Positions 11,789 to 25,100 of a stretch of DNA of 64,000 nucleotides are shown one piece after another. Made by a program: the position numbers and the translations under genes. The DNA comes from Strigamia acuminata (Eukaryota > Arthropoda > Chilopoda > Geophilomorpha > Linotaeniidae): contig OX442315.1 in the NCBI GenBank assembly GCA_949358305.1, forward strand, positions 20,362,427 to 20,426,426. The letters are read 5' to 3'. How positions within the stretch are numbered: the stretch's first letter is position 1; every line of letters begins with the position of its first letter. Below the pieces are notes generated by a model that was not told the DNA's origin, did not search any database, and was given only the letters and a program-made list of their open reading frames with translations.

Positions 11789-12149
11789 TTTAAATCCAGT
11801 AGTATGTTTTTATGATTTATTTGTTTTTGGTAAAAACAAGTGTTTATTTGAGCAATTAATTAATTTTGTTTTCGTCTCATTGCAGAAAATCAAGTAATTT
11901 ATAATCAAGAAAGGAGACTGTATCATTCCAACTCATTCCTATATTGTAAAAATAAATTTATTGTAAAGTATTTAGTCGTTGTAAATAAAGAATCTTTCGT
12001 GCGCTGTAGTACCAGCACGTGATAATGATTACGTATGAATTTGACATTTTTGCCACCAGATGGAAATAATGAGCTCGAGTAATGTCCGAAGCTGCTGAGT
12101 CATATATAGCTGCAGCTTGAAAAAGTTGTATTCCACTCAAACTCGGGCA
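11789..12149. other. Intergenic, V-ATPase e to SERAC1
   Basis: About 360 bases hold the 3' UTR of the V-ATPase gene (AATAAA-like signals near 11950 and 11985) and the SERAC1 promoter/5' UTR. Nothing else is recognised. Confidence 0.4.
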
Positions 12150-15100
12150 ATGAGGAAATCAAATGTTAAAACTTGGTTGGAACATGACGTTTTGGTTAGG
12201 CTTGGTCTTGTTAAAAAAATAAAAGCACCACAGATTAAGTTTTATGCTCAACGAAGTAAGATGATGAGCAGCTATTAATAGTTTTACCAAATGCTTATTT
12301 TTGAATGATTTTTAAATGCAATTTCAGGGTTTTGGATCGGATTGTGCACAGCATCAGGGTAAGCTATTGGAAGAATAATGGAAAACTTATCAATTTTTAC
12401 CCATTCTGCAGAACCAGTGCTTTCATGTACAATGTGTGGGGTGTTCGCCATACTTTTTCTCATTTAGTGCCTCATGGAGTGTTGGATTTGGATAAAAAGG
12501 GCCCCAGTTACATATACATCGATCACCCTGATTCAGGAGTGGAAGAAGGTGATTTTTGAGTTTTTGTTTGTTATACATTAGCTTAGTTCTAATGTTATTT
12601 TTATTTTTATTTTATGATTTTTCAGTTTCTCGTGAAGCTGTGCTCGTTTCAGATGCACCAACCAGCACAAATTGGCATAGCTTTAAAATTGAATTACCGT
12701 TTATGTTGTTTAATCGCAAACAGGCATTATCGAATTATTGGACTGTGCTACTAAAAGCAAAAACGGGAAAATCTCGTAAGGAAAGACATGACGCGGTTGC
12801 ACGTCTGGCTAATTTAACTGGGCTTACTGGTACAACAGGACTTTTTTGTTTTGTTTTTAAATTAAATGTACAAAATTGTGCATTGGGTTTCAGATTCGGA
12901 CTACCTCCATATTGCTCAAGCTAGTGATTTAAAAACAGCAGTTGGTTTAGCGCGTTCAAAAAATGCTAAATTGAATTTATTTTTGAAGCCGCCACATCTA
13001 CCTGAAAGTAAGGAACCGGTAATTTAATTTAGTTTAGTTTTGTTTTGTTCTATTTCCAGCAAAGGACCAACGGATGTTTGAATCATTTTAAATTTTTATT
13101 TGCAGGAATTGGAACGAAAATTTCGTAATATCATTGCAACATTACCGAAGCAAGGCGTAGCTCATTGTGTTGCTTATTTGACCAAACATGTGATGGATCG
13201 TGGCCATTTTTATCACACAACCGATGTAAATTTTTCTATTTAGGATTGTAATTTGGCGTGAAACGTAGTAATGATGAATGCCTCCAGTCAGGTGATTGGT
13301 ATTTTGGAAGTGAAGCAGAAATTCGAGACAGACGGTTTAAGCGAGTTGCTGCTGATACAATGAGAATGTTTTATTTAGATGCTTTGTTGAGCCATTCAAC
13401 GGGTAAATACACAAAGTACAAATTGAAAATTCTAAAGCATTTATGTATTTATTTATTTACTTTTTTAAATTTTTAAATTTTTTGTTTACCAGTTGAAACT
13501 CATCGTCGATTAATAGTGGAAAAAGGCGGTTTGCAACTTCTGATGGACGTCGTAAAAGTTTCACCAAACGTTCAAGTTTGCAGCCTTGTAGCTCAAATTG
13601 TCGGAAATTTGGCGTTGGATGACAGTTTGCATGCGCTTATTTACGAAGCAGGTTTGCAGAAATATTCGAGTTTTTAAAAATATTAATTTTTCTTTAATTT
13701 TAAACTGTTGCAGGTTGGATTAAATTACTGGCTCAATGGTTACGAAATGACAATCTCGAGATATCAGTCCCTGCTGCTCGTGCTTTGGCTAATTTAGATC
13801 GAGATTCGCTTAAGGAGTATTTTGAAGATGGGGTTTATGTGCTCCATCCGTTATTCAGACCATCGGATAAAGACAATGTAACTGCAGACGTCGTGTTTGT
13901 TCATGGCTTAACTGGTGGTGCATTTAAGACGTGGAGACAGCGAGATGAGAGTGCATTACCGGATCATGTTGAGGAAAATACAAATTTGGAAGGGAACATC
14001 GACACCGTTCCTGGTTAAACGAAAAAAATAATCAATCCGTTATTTATTTACTTATTTATTTATTCATTTATTTGTATATTTTAGTTTTGGAAAGACGAAG
14101 AGATATGCAGTTAGTGATGGAAGATATGACTATGACCTCGAAAAAACATCTTTATCCTGGCGAAGCGGGCGTTGAAAAAAAAAGTGGGAACTGGTTTAAG
14201 AACTTACGAGCGACTAGTTTCGTTCCTTCTCATACTGCGTGTTGGCCAAAAGTACCGTATTTATTAATTTTAAATTTTATTTTCATTTTTATTTTTTAAA
14301 TTTATATTTATATTTAAGGACTGGTTACCTATTGACTGTCCACACGTACGGATTATTTCTGTTGATTTTGATGCCGAAGTGTCGGAATGGTTCCGCAAAT
14401 GTCCGGGTGAAGCGGAAAAGAGCACAATCTCAATGCGAAGTTACGATCTGCTGCAAAGGCTTTTAAAGGCAGGCATCGGGCAAAGACCTATTATTTGGGT
14501 CTCCCATTCTTTGGGTGGTTAGTGCTAGTGAATAAGAGAAAAATTGGTTTTTGTCAACGAGATTAAAACAAAATCTGTTATTTTTATCTGTAGGATTACT
14601 AGTGAAGAAACTTCTCGTCACTTGTAGCGAAAGCCAGGACTCGCAGATGGCTAGAATATGGCGCCGAACAAAAGGAGTGGTGTTTTTCAGCGTGCCGCAC
14701 CGTGGTTCGGAATGGGCCAATTGGGGAAGCACCGAACGACTCATAATGCTCACCCAAGAAGTGCAAGAACTCAAATACAGTAATTTTATTTATTTTTTTG
14801 AGAATATTCGATGGATTCTTAAATAAATTGCTCGCAGATTCTAGTCAATTGATAGAACTGCATCGACAGTTTCAAAATATCGTTCAATCCGTCCATCTAC
14901 CGTGTCTTAGTTTTGGAGAAACCTTGAAAACTAAATTAGGCCTAAAAGTAGAAGCAATGTTCGTATCGGCTTACTCTGCTGGTAAGTAGCTTTGTTTGCT
15001 TTTGTATTTTTGGGACGTTTTTTTTTTAGACGTTCAGATGTTTATATCGACAGATCCTGGTTTTGGGGAGTTTATTACAGTCGCGACAGATCACGTTAAT

Positions 15101-15253
15101 GTGTGTAAACCAGTGAACAGACGCTCTAAGTTATATTTGCTCGTACTGGAATTTATTTACGAAAATATTCCCCATTCGATCATCGAGTCCATCATGGCGC
15201 CCGCCATTGGTAAATTTGACGAAGATGCTATTTTGGAACAATATATGTGGTGA
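12150..15253 (+). CDS. SERAC1: SERAC1, serine active-site containing protein
   Basis: Fourteen exons join in phase (12150-12255, 12328-12358, 12412-12548, 12626-12829, 12894-13018, 13106-13225, 13288-13402, 13493-13651, 13714-14013, 14085-14251, 14319-14517, 14594-14779, 14838-14981, 15054-15253), giving about 730 residues. The N-terminus is basic with a hydrophobic stretch (FWIGLCTASGTSAFMYNVWG), suiting a mitochondrial or MAM-associated protein. The middle has ARM-like helices (RALANLDRDSLKEYFEDGVY), followed by an alpha/beta hydrolase domain: VFVHGLTGGAFKTW, the nucleophile elbow WVSHSLGGLLVKK, VPHRGSEWA, and the final ATDHVNVCKP around the catalytic His. Vertebrate SERAC1 acts in phosphatidylglycerol/BMP remodelling and intracellular cholesterol handling. 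Exon 14 has two in-frame acceptors (15030 or 15054). The gene converges on CFAP99, with 62 bases between stop codons. Confidence 0.93.
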
Positions 15254-15315
15254 ACTTATTTCAAGATCTCATTTATTTTTTAAATAATCTCAAATTTTGA
15301 ATGTACAAAAATAAT

Positions 15316-18300
15316 TTAAAACAGCTTTAAAAATTTATTTTTTGCATTGTTCAGTTGATTGTCTCGATTTTTTTTGAAACCGTCGTTCGAACACACGGCT
15401 TGAGTCTCTAATTTAATTCGTTGCGCCTTAATTTCTTCGAGTTTCTTCTCCAGCGAGATCACTTCGACATTCTTCGGCCGCTTTATAGCCAATTCCTTTT
15501 TCTCTCGGGGATTTCTACGATGAAAATTGGTCGAATTAAATTAAAGTTGCAACCAACTTATTTATCGATCGTTTATTTACTTATCGTCGCCTTTCCTCTG
15601 CCGAAACTGCTCGATAAACTCTTTAACTTGGTTCAATTTTTCCATTCTCGACTTTTTACTCTCGCGAATTTGAGCTCTTTTTTCTTCTTCAGTTTCCTTT
15701 TTCCATTTTTTCAACAGTTCCAGATGTTCGTTCAACTAAATTCGAAACCAAATCGATTGAAATAATATTGGAAGATAAAGTTACACAGCCTCAAATTACT
15801 TGATCCGTCGACATGTTGTCCAGTCGTTGATTGCCGGACTTCCTTAATTGCATCGACTCCAATTTGAGAGCCCGAATTTCGTTCACTAACCACCTCCGTC
15901 GTCGCATTTCTTCATTAGACTTGAATTAAAGACACGTTAGACACCTAATCAATTATAATGTCACCTAAAAAATCCTAAAAACGAAATCTACCGTTTCTTT
16001 TGCTTTATTTAACACGTCGTTTAAATCGCTCTGCACTTTACTCACTGCAATTTTAATCAACATCAACACAACTTAACGATTCCTACTTCTGACGCTTACC
16101 GATGTCACGTTTCTGATTTACGATTTTTTTCACGGCTTCCTTAGCTCGTATTTCGCTTTCCATTACTTGTTGTACCAGAATCCTGCAGTAATTACTATTA
16201 GTATTAATAATAGACAACGATGGCGAGCGAGTCGTCACTTGGTTCTCTCGTCATTTTCCTGCTTCAACTGATAAAACTCCTTCGCAGCTTCTTCCATCTC
16301 AACTTTACACATTTGAACTTGTTTCTTCTTTTCTTCCACCACTGTATGTTTAGCCAATAAAGCCTCCTCTCGAGTCAGAAGTCCTTTAAGTCGGTTTTGA
16401 TCGTGCAAAGCGCTTTGCCTTTCTTCCTCTTTATTTCGAAGTTCCTCCTCACGTTTGTTCCACTGCGCACCCATTACTGTCCCTTGCTCTAACTCTTCTA
16501 ATCTGTATTAGAATCATCGTAAAATTTCTCATAGTCGTAAAAACTCGCTAACTACTTCTTCATTTGCTGTTCGATCCTCCTCTTTACTAACGCGGCTTCG
16601 CGTAATAACGTGGTGGTGTTCTGTTTGACTGGCGTGTCAATCTCGAATGACTGAAATGGACCACGATAAAACATGAGCGGGTGAAGTGGCGCACGCTGTG
16701 CTCTGCTGCGTAACATTAATTACTTGAGGTAATTCGGAGAGTTTGCGTTTATCGAATTGCAATTCTTTTTCTCTTGCTTCTAATAAAACTGCAATTTTTT
16801 CGAGTGTTTTCTCGGATTTAGCTGGTTGTAAATAACGGGCAGTTTTGTCGAAACCGATTAATTCTACATTTTTCTAAAATTCAAATTTTTTATTTTTTTA
16901 TTTTTATTTATTATTTATTATTAGAGTATTGGGATTTTACTGTTGCTTTTTTCTCGCTTTCGGTTATCTTTTTCGTTTCCGTGGCGAATTTTGCTAGTGA
17001 TTTTGTCGTTTGGGTCATCTTTAAAATAAATTTACGAATGAAAAATATAAAATTTGTTTTTAAGACACTTTTTGCGCCACTTGTGTAATGGATATCGGTG
17101 ACTCATCTATTATTGCTTTTGAAGGTCTTTCAGCCGGAGGAACGTTGAAGTTGAAGGGCTTTGGAACTTTTATTGGAAAAAAGTGTGTCAGATTATTTAG
17201 ATCTAAAAATATGCATTTATCGTCAATGCCCTAGAGTGGTCTCGTTTTAGAAACACCGTTAAGTGAGACGTTTTTCGGACATTGGGCATCTTACTTGTAT
17301 AAGCTTTTGCTTTGAGTTTGGGTTTTTTCCTATGCAATAAAATCGTCTCTGTTTTTTGTATTATTGACGCCAAATCGGGTCCAAGTCTGGAACAGATAAA
17401 GAGAGAAAAAAATAAATCTCGAGAGTTATATTATATATATTTATTTTATTAGTTATGAAATACGAAAAATCGAAGATAAGAGATAAATAATAATCAGATA
17501 GGTAATATATTAGTGACTATTTTTGTACCGAAGCAACGGCGTCACGAACACACTCTCGACAAACAATTGGTCGTAAAAGTCCAACCACAGACATTGCAAG
17601 GCGCCTGATATGTTATTCGGATTGCTGATAAATCGTAAAAACTAGAAGAAAAATGGAAAAAGACGAAAAGTTTCAATTAAAAATATTAAAATTTGAGTTG
17701 CATAAGGAGGGCAAAAGGGCGTCGCCAATTATTAAACGCTGCTACGGCCTCATTTCCACAGTAATTAAAAAGACAGTTGGATAATCGCCAGAAATAAATG
17801 CAATCTTACAATGTACGAGTTGAAAACATGGGGGATTATCAATTTGTCAACAACCGATCTGCTTTAAATGCCACGGGGAAAATACATGACCTCATTGCAT
17901 AAATTAATCGGATTGCAATAAGTGAGACAAGCGGTTGACGAAGTAAACACATGTTTTAAACGTTACATAAACACAGATTGAGAGATTCAGCATGGTCGCT
18001 GTTAAGTGGAAACAATGGCATTTGCATATAAATACTCGTAGGCACCTTTCGGTAAATATTTAAACGTCTCTCACGGCTGGATGCAACCTGCTTAGTTTAA
18101 TGTGAAAAACATTCATTTTTGTTCTTTCAACAACAAACTATTTTAAAAATATTGCGTTATTATCTTACTTCTGGTACATAAGGATTCAAAAAATATATCG
18201 CTATCGTTTCAAATTGATTCATTCCAATTTTGTTTATTTCAAACACTAGTAAGTAGAATATCGCTATAAATAAAACACGTGATTTATATTAATCAATTTC

Positions 18301-18689
18301 AATCAACACGAATGACCATGACTCAGTATTCCACTACCTTTGAGAGTATTTGTTACTCTGGTGTCCTTAAGCAATAGACTTCCTTTTTTGTCGTCAAGTG
18401 AGTTAATAAATAAGTCAATCACTTTATTGATGACGGTAAAGTGTCTCAGACATCCTTGGATGCAATCGTGCATTAAATCTTCATTGATGCCTTCCAATGA
18501 CTAATTAAAAAGAAAGAAAACCGTAATTTGTTTACATTTCTTACGTGCCTATTTTTTGTTTTTGTTTTTGTATGTTTTAGTCAAAACACTAACCGGAATG
18601 TTAAGAAATTCTTTGACATTTTTAAATTTATTTTGACTGTATTCGACCAAAAAATCCACTAAAAGTTCAGCTACTTTAAAAATTTTCAT
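15316..18689 (-). CDS. CFAP99: Cilia- and flagella-associated protein 99
   Basis: Fifteen phase-consistent exons give about 617 residues: 18594-18689, 18338-18500, 18169-18263, 17529-17641, 17295-17386, 17069-17166, 16941-17018, 16724-16873, 16556-16650, 16239-16502, 16100-16182, 15992-16044, 15800-15919, 15581-15735, 15316-15514. The helical N-terminal part includes FLRFISNPNNISG and LFVESVFVTPLLR. Then come a proline-rich linker (IPKPFNFNVPPAERPS) and a long coiled coil. Diagnostic pieces, compared with vertebrate CFAP99 from memory, are DTPVKQNTTTLLREAALVKR and LTREEALLAKHTVVEEKKK. The protein is an axonemal microtubule-associated component; in an arthropod it would be expected in sperm flagella or sensory cilia. 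The ~530-base intron at 17642-18168 holds nothing recognisable. Confidence 0.85.
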
Positions 18690-19168
18690 CTGGTTGATTT
18701 AAATTTTTATTGATATTTTGATGCGTGGCTAAGAAGTGTGAATACACCGCAGTTAAAAGAGAAAATAAAAAGATAGAATGTGCTCAAAGAGTAACTTCGC
18801 GCTATTCTTCGGCGCTCATTTGTTTACATGAAACAAGTTGTCACGAAAACCAGATTTTCAAAACAGATTATGGCGCCACTAAAACTTTTAAAAACACTCT
18901 CTTTGTCTAAGCTAAAATTTTAAATTCTACATATTATTCACACTTCTAAGAAATAATTTCATAATTATCTTAACATATTTCATTTAACTAAATGCTGCAA
19001 ACATAAATTCCGTTTTCTGCATTAAAAAAAAGCCGAATCGCCCGCTCGTGCTGCACCCTAGTAATTGATTGGACTATCGCCAACACAACAGCAGCATCAC
19101 GGCAGTAATTCGCATCGCCCTACACGTATCGTATCGCCTTGTTCGTCTACGGTCTATCTAACAAAAAC
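18690..19168. promoter_or_regulatory. Divergent region, CFAP99 / NDRG
   Basis: About 480 bases lie between the divergent start codons. A GC-richer island around 19030-19160 probably holds the upstream NDRG promoter and 5' UTR. Confidence 0.45.
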
Positions 19169-22100
19169 ATGTCAGAAGAAGACTGTAGCAATAGTGTGGA
19201 AGAAAAGGTAATTTTTTTTCACCACTAAAAAATCACTTCATATGTTCTTTCATCGGAATTTTAAATTTTTTCTTTTTTAAATTTTCCCTTCAAAAATACG
19301 TTCAATTACTTTTGTCGTTCCCTCCATTTCGTCGGTGGGTGTGGCCGCCTCTGTCCGGGTTTCAACGTGCTTGTTCGATGTTTGGATCAATTCACGTATT
19401 AATATATTCATAGCAGCAATTTATTATTTTTATTAGCTATTTGAAAAATACTCCGCGCTTTTTGGCACGTTGCATCATTCATTTATGCAGGTGGTTCGGG
19501 TCTTTTGTCGGGAATTATTTTTAGCTTTAGCTTTTAGTGAACGGAAGCTGCTTAACATACACACAAATTAAAATGCACCTCATTGGTGTTTTTGAACGAG
19601 TGTATTTATTTCGCCATCTGCACAAACGAGTTACAAAACAAATAAGAAAAAGACAACTCAAACTCAACCTGTACTCGGACCAAGTCTCAAGGTCATCGTA
19701 CAACACTTTTCTTTTTTTAAAAATATATTATTATCTATTTAACTTATCATATTTCAGTCGCTTACTTTCCACACATGACCCTCCATTTTTATTTGATTTT
19801 TATTTTTAAAAGTTTGAAAGATGAATTTTTCAAAAAGGAAATATAATTCATCATCTCTGCTGGGAATAATGTTGAACTATCGCGCATTTCCTCCGTCTAT
19901 CATTTACTTAATTGGAGCCCATTGCATTTAGCACAGGATATTAAATGAGCTTCTTTGTAAACGACACTTTTCTTAATTTTCTTTATGAGTTTACGAGCCT
20001 GCGTTATTGACTGTTGTCTTTATGATTCCAACAGCCTCGTTTTGAATTATGGAAAACTAACACAATAAATTAGCCAAGTACACTCAAAATGGCTTATCGT
20101 TTGCCATCCCTGCGTTTATCAGCGTTACACAACACAAACAAAAAAGCGATAAGAAAAGAACACATGTTTGCTAAACTTGTCATCCTCACACTCCTCGTTT
20201 AATATTCGGAGTTTTCGTCGCGTTTTCATCTTGCTGCTCAGCTCGCGCTTCCCTCCCGTTGTTTGACTTGCGTCAATGCGATCGATTGAGTGACGTAAGT
20301 CGAGTGACCTTTTTGCCTCGCTCTTTGAGTCTTTGCCACGTGAAAACGGCCCCAAGAAAAACATAGCTCCGGCAACGCCACACGACCATACTTAATTCAC
20401 ACAAATTCCTATCGATTTGATAAATAAAATGTCACTTTGTATTTTTGAATCTGAGCCAGAAATGGTAATAAAAATATTATGTTTCTTTTAATCCTTTTAT
20501 AGAAATACACTGTCACTACAGAGAAATGTGGCACCATCAATTTCTACGTTCAGGTGAGGATTTTTTGTTTTTAATATTTTATCGAGTTCTTAAGGTCATG
20601 ACATTCAGGCCTTTGAAGTTGATGATTATGATGAACATAACTTAAGATTTCCGGTTCTTGATCAGCTTTTATCATATTAAATCTGCAGCAAATACGTTTC
20701 CGGCATTCGTTTTTTATTGGTGTTAAAATTGGACGAATTATTAAAAATGAAACACTATAGCTGCATCCAAAAAGTCGTGTTTGAAGTGTTATAGGTGTTG
20801 GTGTTAAAAGATACATAAACAAACACTGAAAACACTTCAAACACGACTTTTTGAATGCAGCTACTGTAAAAATTGATCAGCATTTTGACTTCGTGCAGAT
20901 GCGCTGAGATTTTTAAAATAAACGGTTAAAACAAATTTCGTTTCTCTTCACGTTTCGTAAGTTCCATTCGCTTGAGTGAGATAAGAGAAAATGAAAATGG
21001 TTTCAGACATTGACGTCAGAGGGTCCGCAGATTTCTTTTTTGTTCTTTTCTCTCTCCTGGCTGAAAGACTTTTCTGTGCAAATCAGGACCGTGCAGAATA
21101 TTTCACGAACCTTGCCATTTAACCTAAATGTTTTTATGCGATCTACTCCAATTTTTTTCCTCCTTTTTGTGTATTCAAATATAATACCTAAGGATAGGTC
21201 ATGTGTTTTTCTTCATGTTTTTTCAATGGAAATGATATAAAAACATTTCAGGTCGTGTAATCATTAAAGGGTTATTAAATTTGTTTGGAAGCTGACGTTA
21301 AAATGTGAGTTGAATGAGCGTGACCGTTGAGATCGATAACGTAATGAAGGATGAACGTGATGAACCATTAATAAATAAAAAAAAGGGCGGGGTTAAGAAT
21401 AATCAATTCAAGAGCCCATTTAACGCTAAAACGATACGCTGACACGAAAACCATGCTGTTTTTTCTTTGCAATGAGTTGAGATTAATATTTGATGTATTG
21501 TTTGTTTTAGGGGGATCTTGATCAAGCACAAAAGAAGGCAGTGTTTCTCACTGTTCATGATTTAGGCTCGAATCGTAAGTGTTTGTTTTGTTCTCTTTTT
21601 TTATTAAAAATCTCGTATTACCGGTAGTAAAAAAAAACTATTGTTAGACACGGTTTTTCATCACTTCATTGATCATCCTTCCATGGCGGAAATGAAACCT
21701 AGGTCGGTTTTCATACATGTGGATGTCCCAGGACAAGGAGATAACGCGCCTAATTTTCCGGAAGAGTGGGTTCATTTCTCCTCGATGCAAACAGATGCTC
21801 GGAATATGTACATCTATTTATAGGCGTTAGACACTTAGGTTTTTATGGGGAACCCCCCAAAATGCAAAATTTTATCACGATGCCAAAAGCAATTTGAAAT
21901 TTTTTTTTTTAAATTAAATTTGGAATGAAATTTTTAAAATTTTAGATGTAATTTCGGGCGTCTGTAAATGTAATGAAGTTTTTTAGCATGTATTATAATT
22001 GTATTTAATTTCAGTTACGAGTTTCCAACCATGCAGACCATCGCAGAGGAACTGGTCGAAGTTTTGGATCATTTAAAGTGAGTTATTCAGATTGAAGTTG

Positions 22101-25100
22101 GCTAAAAGGTTTTTTTTTTATATATGAGATGGTTTTTATTTGCATTAGGGTGTCTTTGGTCGTAGGATTAGGCGACGGCGCTGGAGCGAATATCTTGGCC
22201 CGATTCGGAGTGAGAAATTGATAAAATGATTTGAATTTTGCGAGGAGAAAAGGAAAGCACATTTACGGTTGGCTTTAGATGGCGCACCCGACGCGGTGCT
22301 TGGGTCTGGTTCTCGTTCACGTCACGGCCACTACAGCTGGCGTAATGGAGCATTTCAAAGATAAAGTAAATTAAACGCTTCGTTAATCGTCGTAATTTAA
22401 TCAGAAGTCCGATATTTTTTATTTGACAATTTTTTTCTATTTCTTTCTCCAGATTGTCAGTTGGAAGTTGGGAAACATCGGAATGAACCCGACGGCTGAG
22501 CAGTACTTGGTCTTTCACAAATTCGGTGGCGTGAGTTGTCGCAATTTCTTTTATACGTTCGAATTAATGTCGTTTTGATTTTCTACCGATTATTTTGATC
22601 AAACGGAGAGTTATTTATCTATTTAATTGTAATTTAACGAATCTGCAGCAGGGTAAGCATATGGATAAATGTTCTGGAACTTTACAAATCAACTCCTTGT
22701 GTATTTGCTCAAACATTTTGAATTTTTCAAATGGAATGTGATATTGTGCATGTGCATGAGTGATGTTTACGCCTAAATGCGATTTGTGCATGTTTATATA
22801 TTGTCGATTGATCTAATGATGTAAATATATTTGTGCGTTTTTGTCTCTTTTCCATGCCTATAAATTGTGGCCCTTTTTCGCCGTTGTAAAACTAGCATCT
22901 GGAAGAGGTACGATGTCAAAATCTAAAGGAACTATTATTAATTAGTTTGTGCATGTTAATTTTATATTATATTGTAATTTTAACTGTTGCATGGTAATCG
23001 CGCTCTGTCTAATGGGTCTAGTTATACTAATATGGTGTTATTTGCTCATTTATTATTATTTTATTTATTTATTTTTATTATTTTATTATTTTATTATTTT
23101 TTTATTTTTTTTTATTTTTTTTATTTTTGTTTTAATTTTTATTTTGTTTTGTAGTTGTGTATACACTTTTTTTTCAGTTAATTTTTATTTTCAACTTTTT
23201 TTGCAGACCATGCAGTAGTGATTAGTGGTTGGTCATAGTATAGTATAGTATTGAGTTATTCTGCATTTGAAATGGGCGTGGAAAGTTAAATTTCCTGTAG
23301 TTTAGCTTTTAGTTTATTTTCTTGTAGTTTTTTTAAACAAATTTATTTCACATAATTTAGGATTTCTTCTAGTTTTATGATTTTAGTAATTAAATTAATT
23401 GTTTAATTTAATTTTAAAAATTTTTAGTCAAAACAAAAGTTAATAGTGTTTTTAAGTTAAGTCAATTTACCGCTGGCTAATGCATTTAATTTGACAGCAA
23501 TTGGAAAGTGCTGAAAATAAAGAGAAGCTCATCCAAGAGTATACCAATAAACTGAAAACGAATATAAACCCTCGCAATTTGCGCTGCTACGTTCACGCAT
23601 TTCAGAAGTAAGTACAGTATCGTAAAATAAATAGAAAATGGCGTCGTCTAACCGGAGCTTAATTGCAGTCGCACCGATATTTCTGGGCTTTTGGAGAAAA
23701 AATTAAAGTACTTTATGTCAAATCGATTTAAAGACTAACGATACTATTAATTTACACTTCGTTTATTAGGGTCGAGACTTTGTTGGTGACTGGATCAAAT
23801 GCATCCCACCAGTCCACAGTTCACGCCATGATTGGAAAAATGGATAAGGGGCACAGCTCCTTGCTCAAGATCGACGGTGTGGGCGATGTGGTCACTGAAG
23901 CTGTAAGTATTAAGGAAATTATCATTTAATTTAAAAAAAAAAATATTTATCAATTTTAAAAACAAAGCCAATTGAGGGGATTTTGATAAGTGGCTTATTT
24001 GGGTCACGGTCATTTTGTTATTGTAGTAAGATTAGTCATCAATTAACTAAATGATTGGCATTTGTTGGGAGCTGCGCGTCATTATTTCAAGGTGCATTCA
24101 CCAAAAGCAGCAGTTGTGTTTGTACAAAAAAATAGCAATTTCAATTAGGGTTATTGCCCCGTTTGCACTAATTAGTGAGTGCGCAGGGGCAGATTAACTT
24201 GCGGGCGCGGAGGATTGCCCGGCCCGGGTCAATGGTGCGATAAATGGCTTTATACGGTATTTAAAAAGTTGGTTTCAAAAGTTCCGATGGTACTGATTAA
24301 AACCAGACTTGCCTAAGTGACTGATCGTGACCAGACAATGACTTCCCACGTGTGAGAAGCGTTTGATTGGTAACAGACACTCTGCGTAGCAATTAGACAA
24401 TTTTAAATACCTACCTTATTTTAGCGTTTAAATTTGCTGTCTTTTTAATTTAAATTATGGCTGATGTTCAACAAATCATTACATTAGTGATGAATATGGC
24501 AATTTGTAAATTAGAAATACCATTTGACGTTTTGAAGTATGTAAATAAATTGCCACTTATGGATATGGAAATTACAAATTTTGCTAGTAATTATGAAGCA
24601 AAATTAAAATTACAATAGGCAAATAATGTTAACTTATGCTTTAAATTTCGGTGTTTCTGTGATATATTAGTACCATGAAAGAACTTCTGTTCAAACGCAA
24701 AATGTGTTGTCCAATAGAAACGTAGATCAAATTCAAATCCCCTTACTTGTAAATAATGTAAACAATATAAATAATATAAATATTATACTTAATACTTATA
24801 CTCTCCAAGTTTCAGGAAGTAAATTTCTAAAGTATATATTTTTTTTAAAAAAATAAAAAACCAAATAAACAGGAAGTGATATAACGATTGGTACAAGGCC
24901 AGTTGACTTGTGTAGGTAGTAGTTAGGCAAATTGAGAAAACGAGGAAAGGACGACGTAAATATTTTTGTTTATATTCTATAAGTCGACATAAAAATAACC
25001 TGAAAAAATTTATTTAATGACTAAATAATACCGTACACGTTCTAGTGCACACAGTAAAGCATCACTGAAGCCAACACATGTATATAACAAAATATAATTT

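Noticed and set aside
18303-18497. A separate 64-residue gene upstream of the coiled-coil gene
   Set aside because: The frame continues by an in-phase donor at 18338 into further exons and matches the N-terminal part of CFAP99.
22949-23218. 89-residue hydrophobic frame inside NDRG
   Set aside because: Produced by TTTA/TTTTA simple sequence in an intron.
24170-24240. GC-rich patch in the NDRG intron as a tRNA or contaminant
   Set aside because: No cloverleaf with a T-loop GGTTCGA box could be drawn and the patch is short; more likely old transposon sequence.
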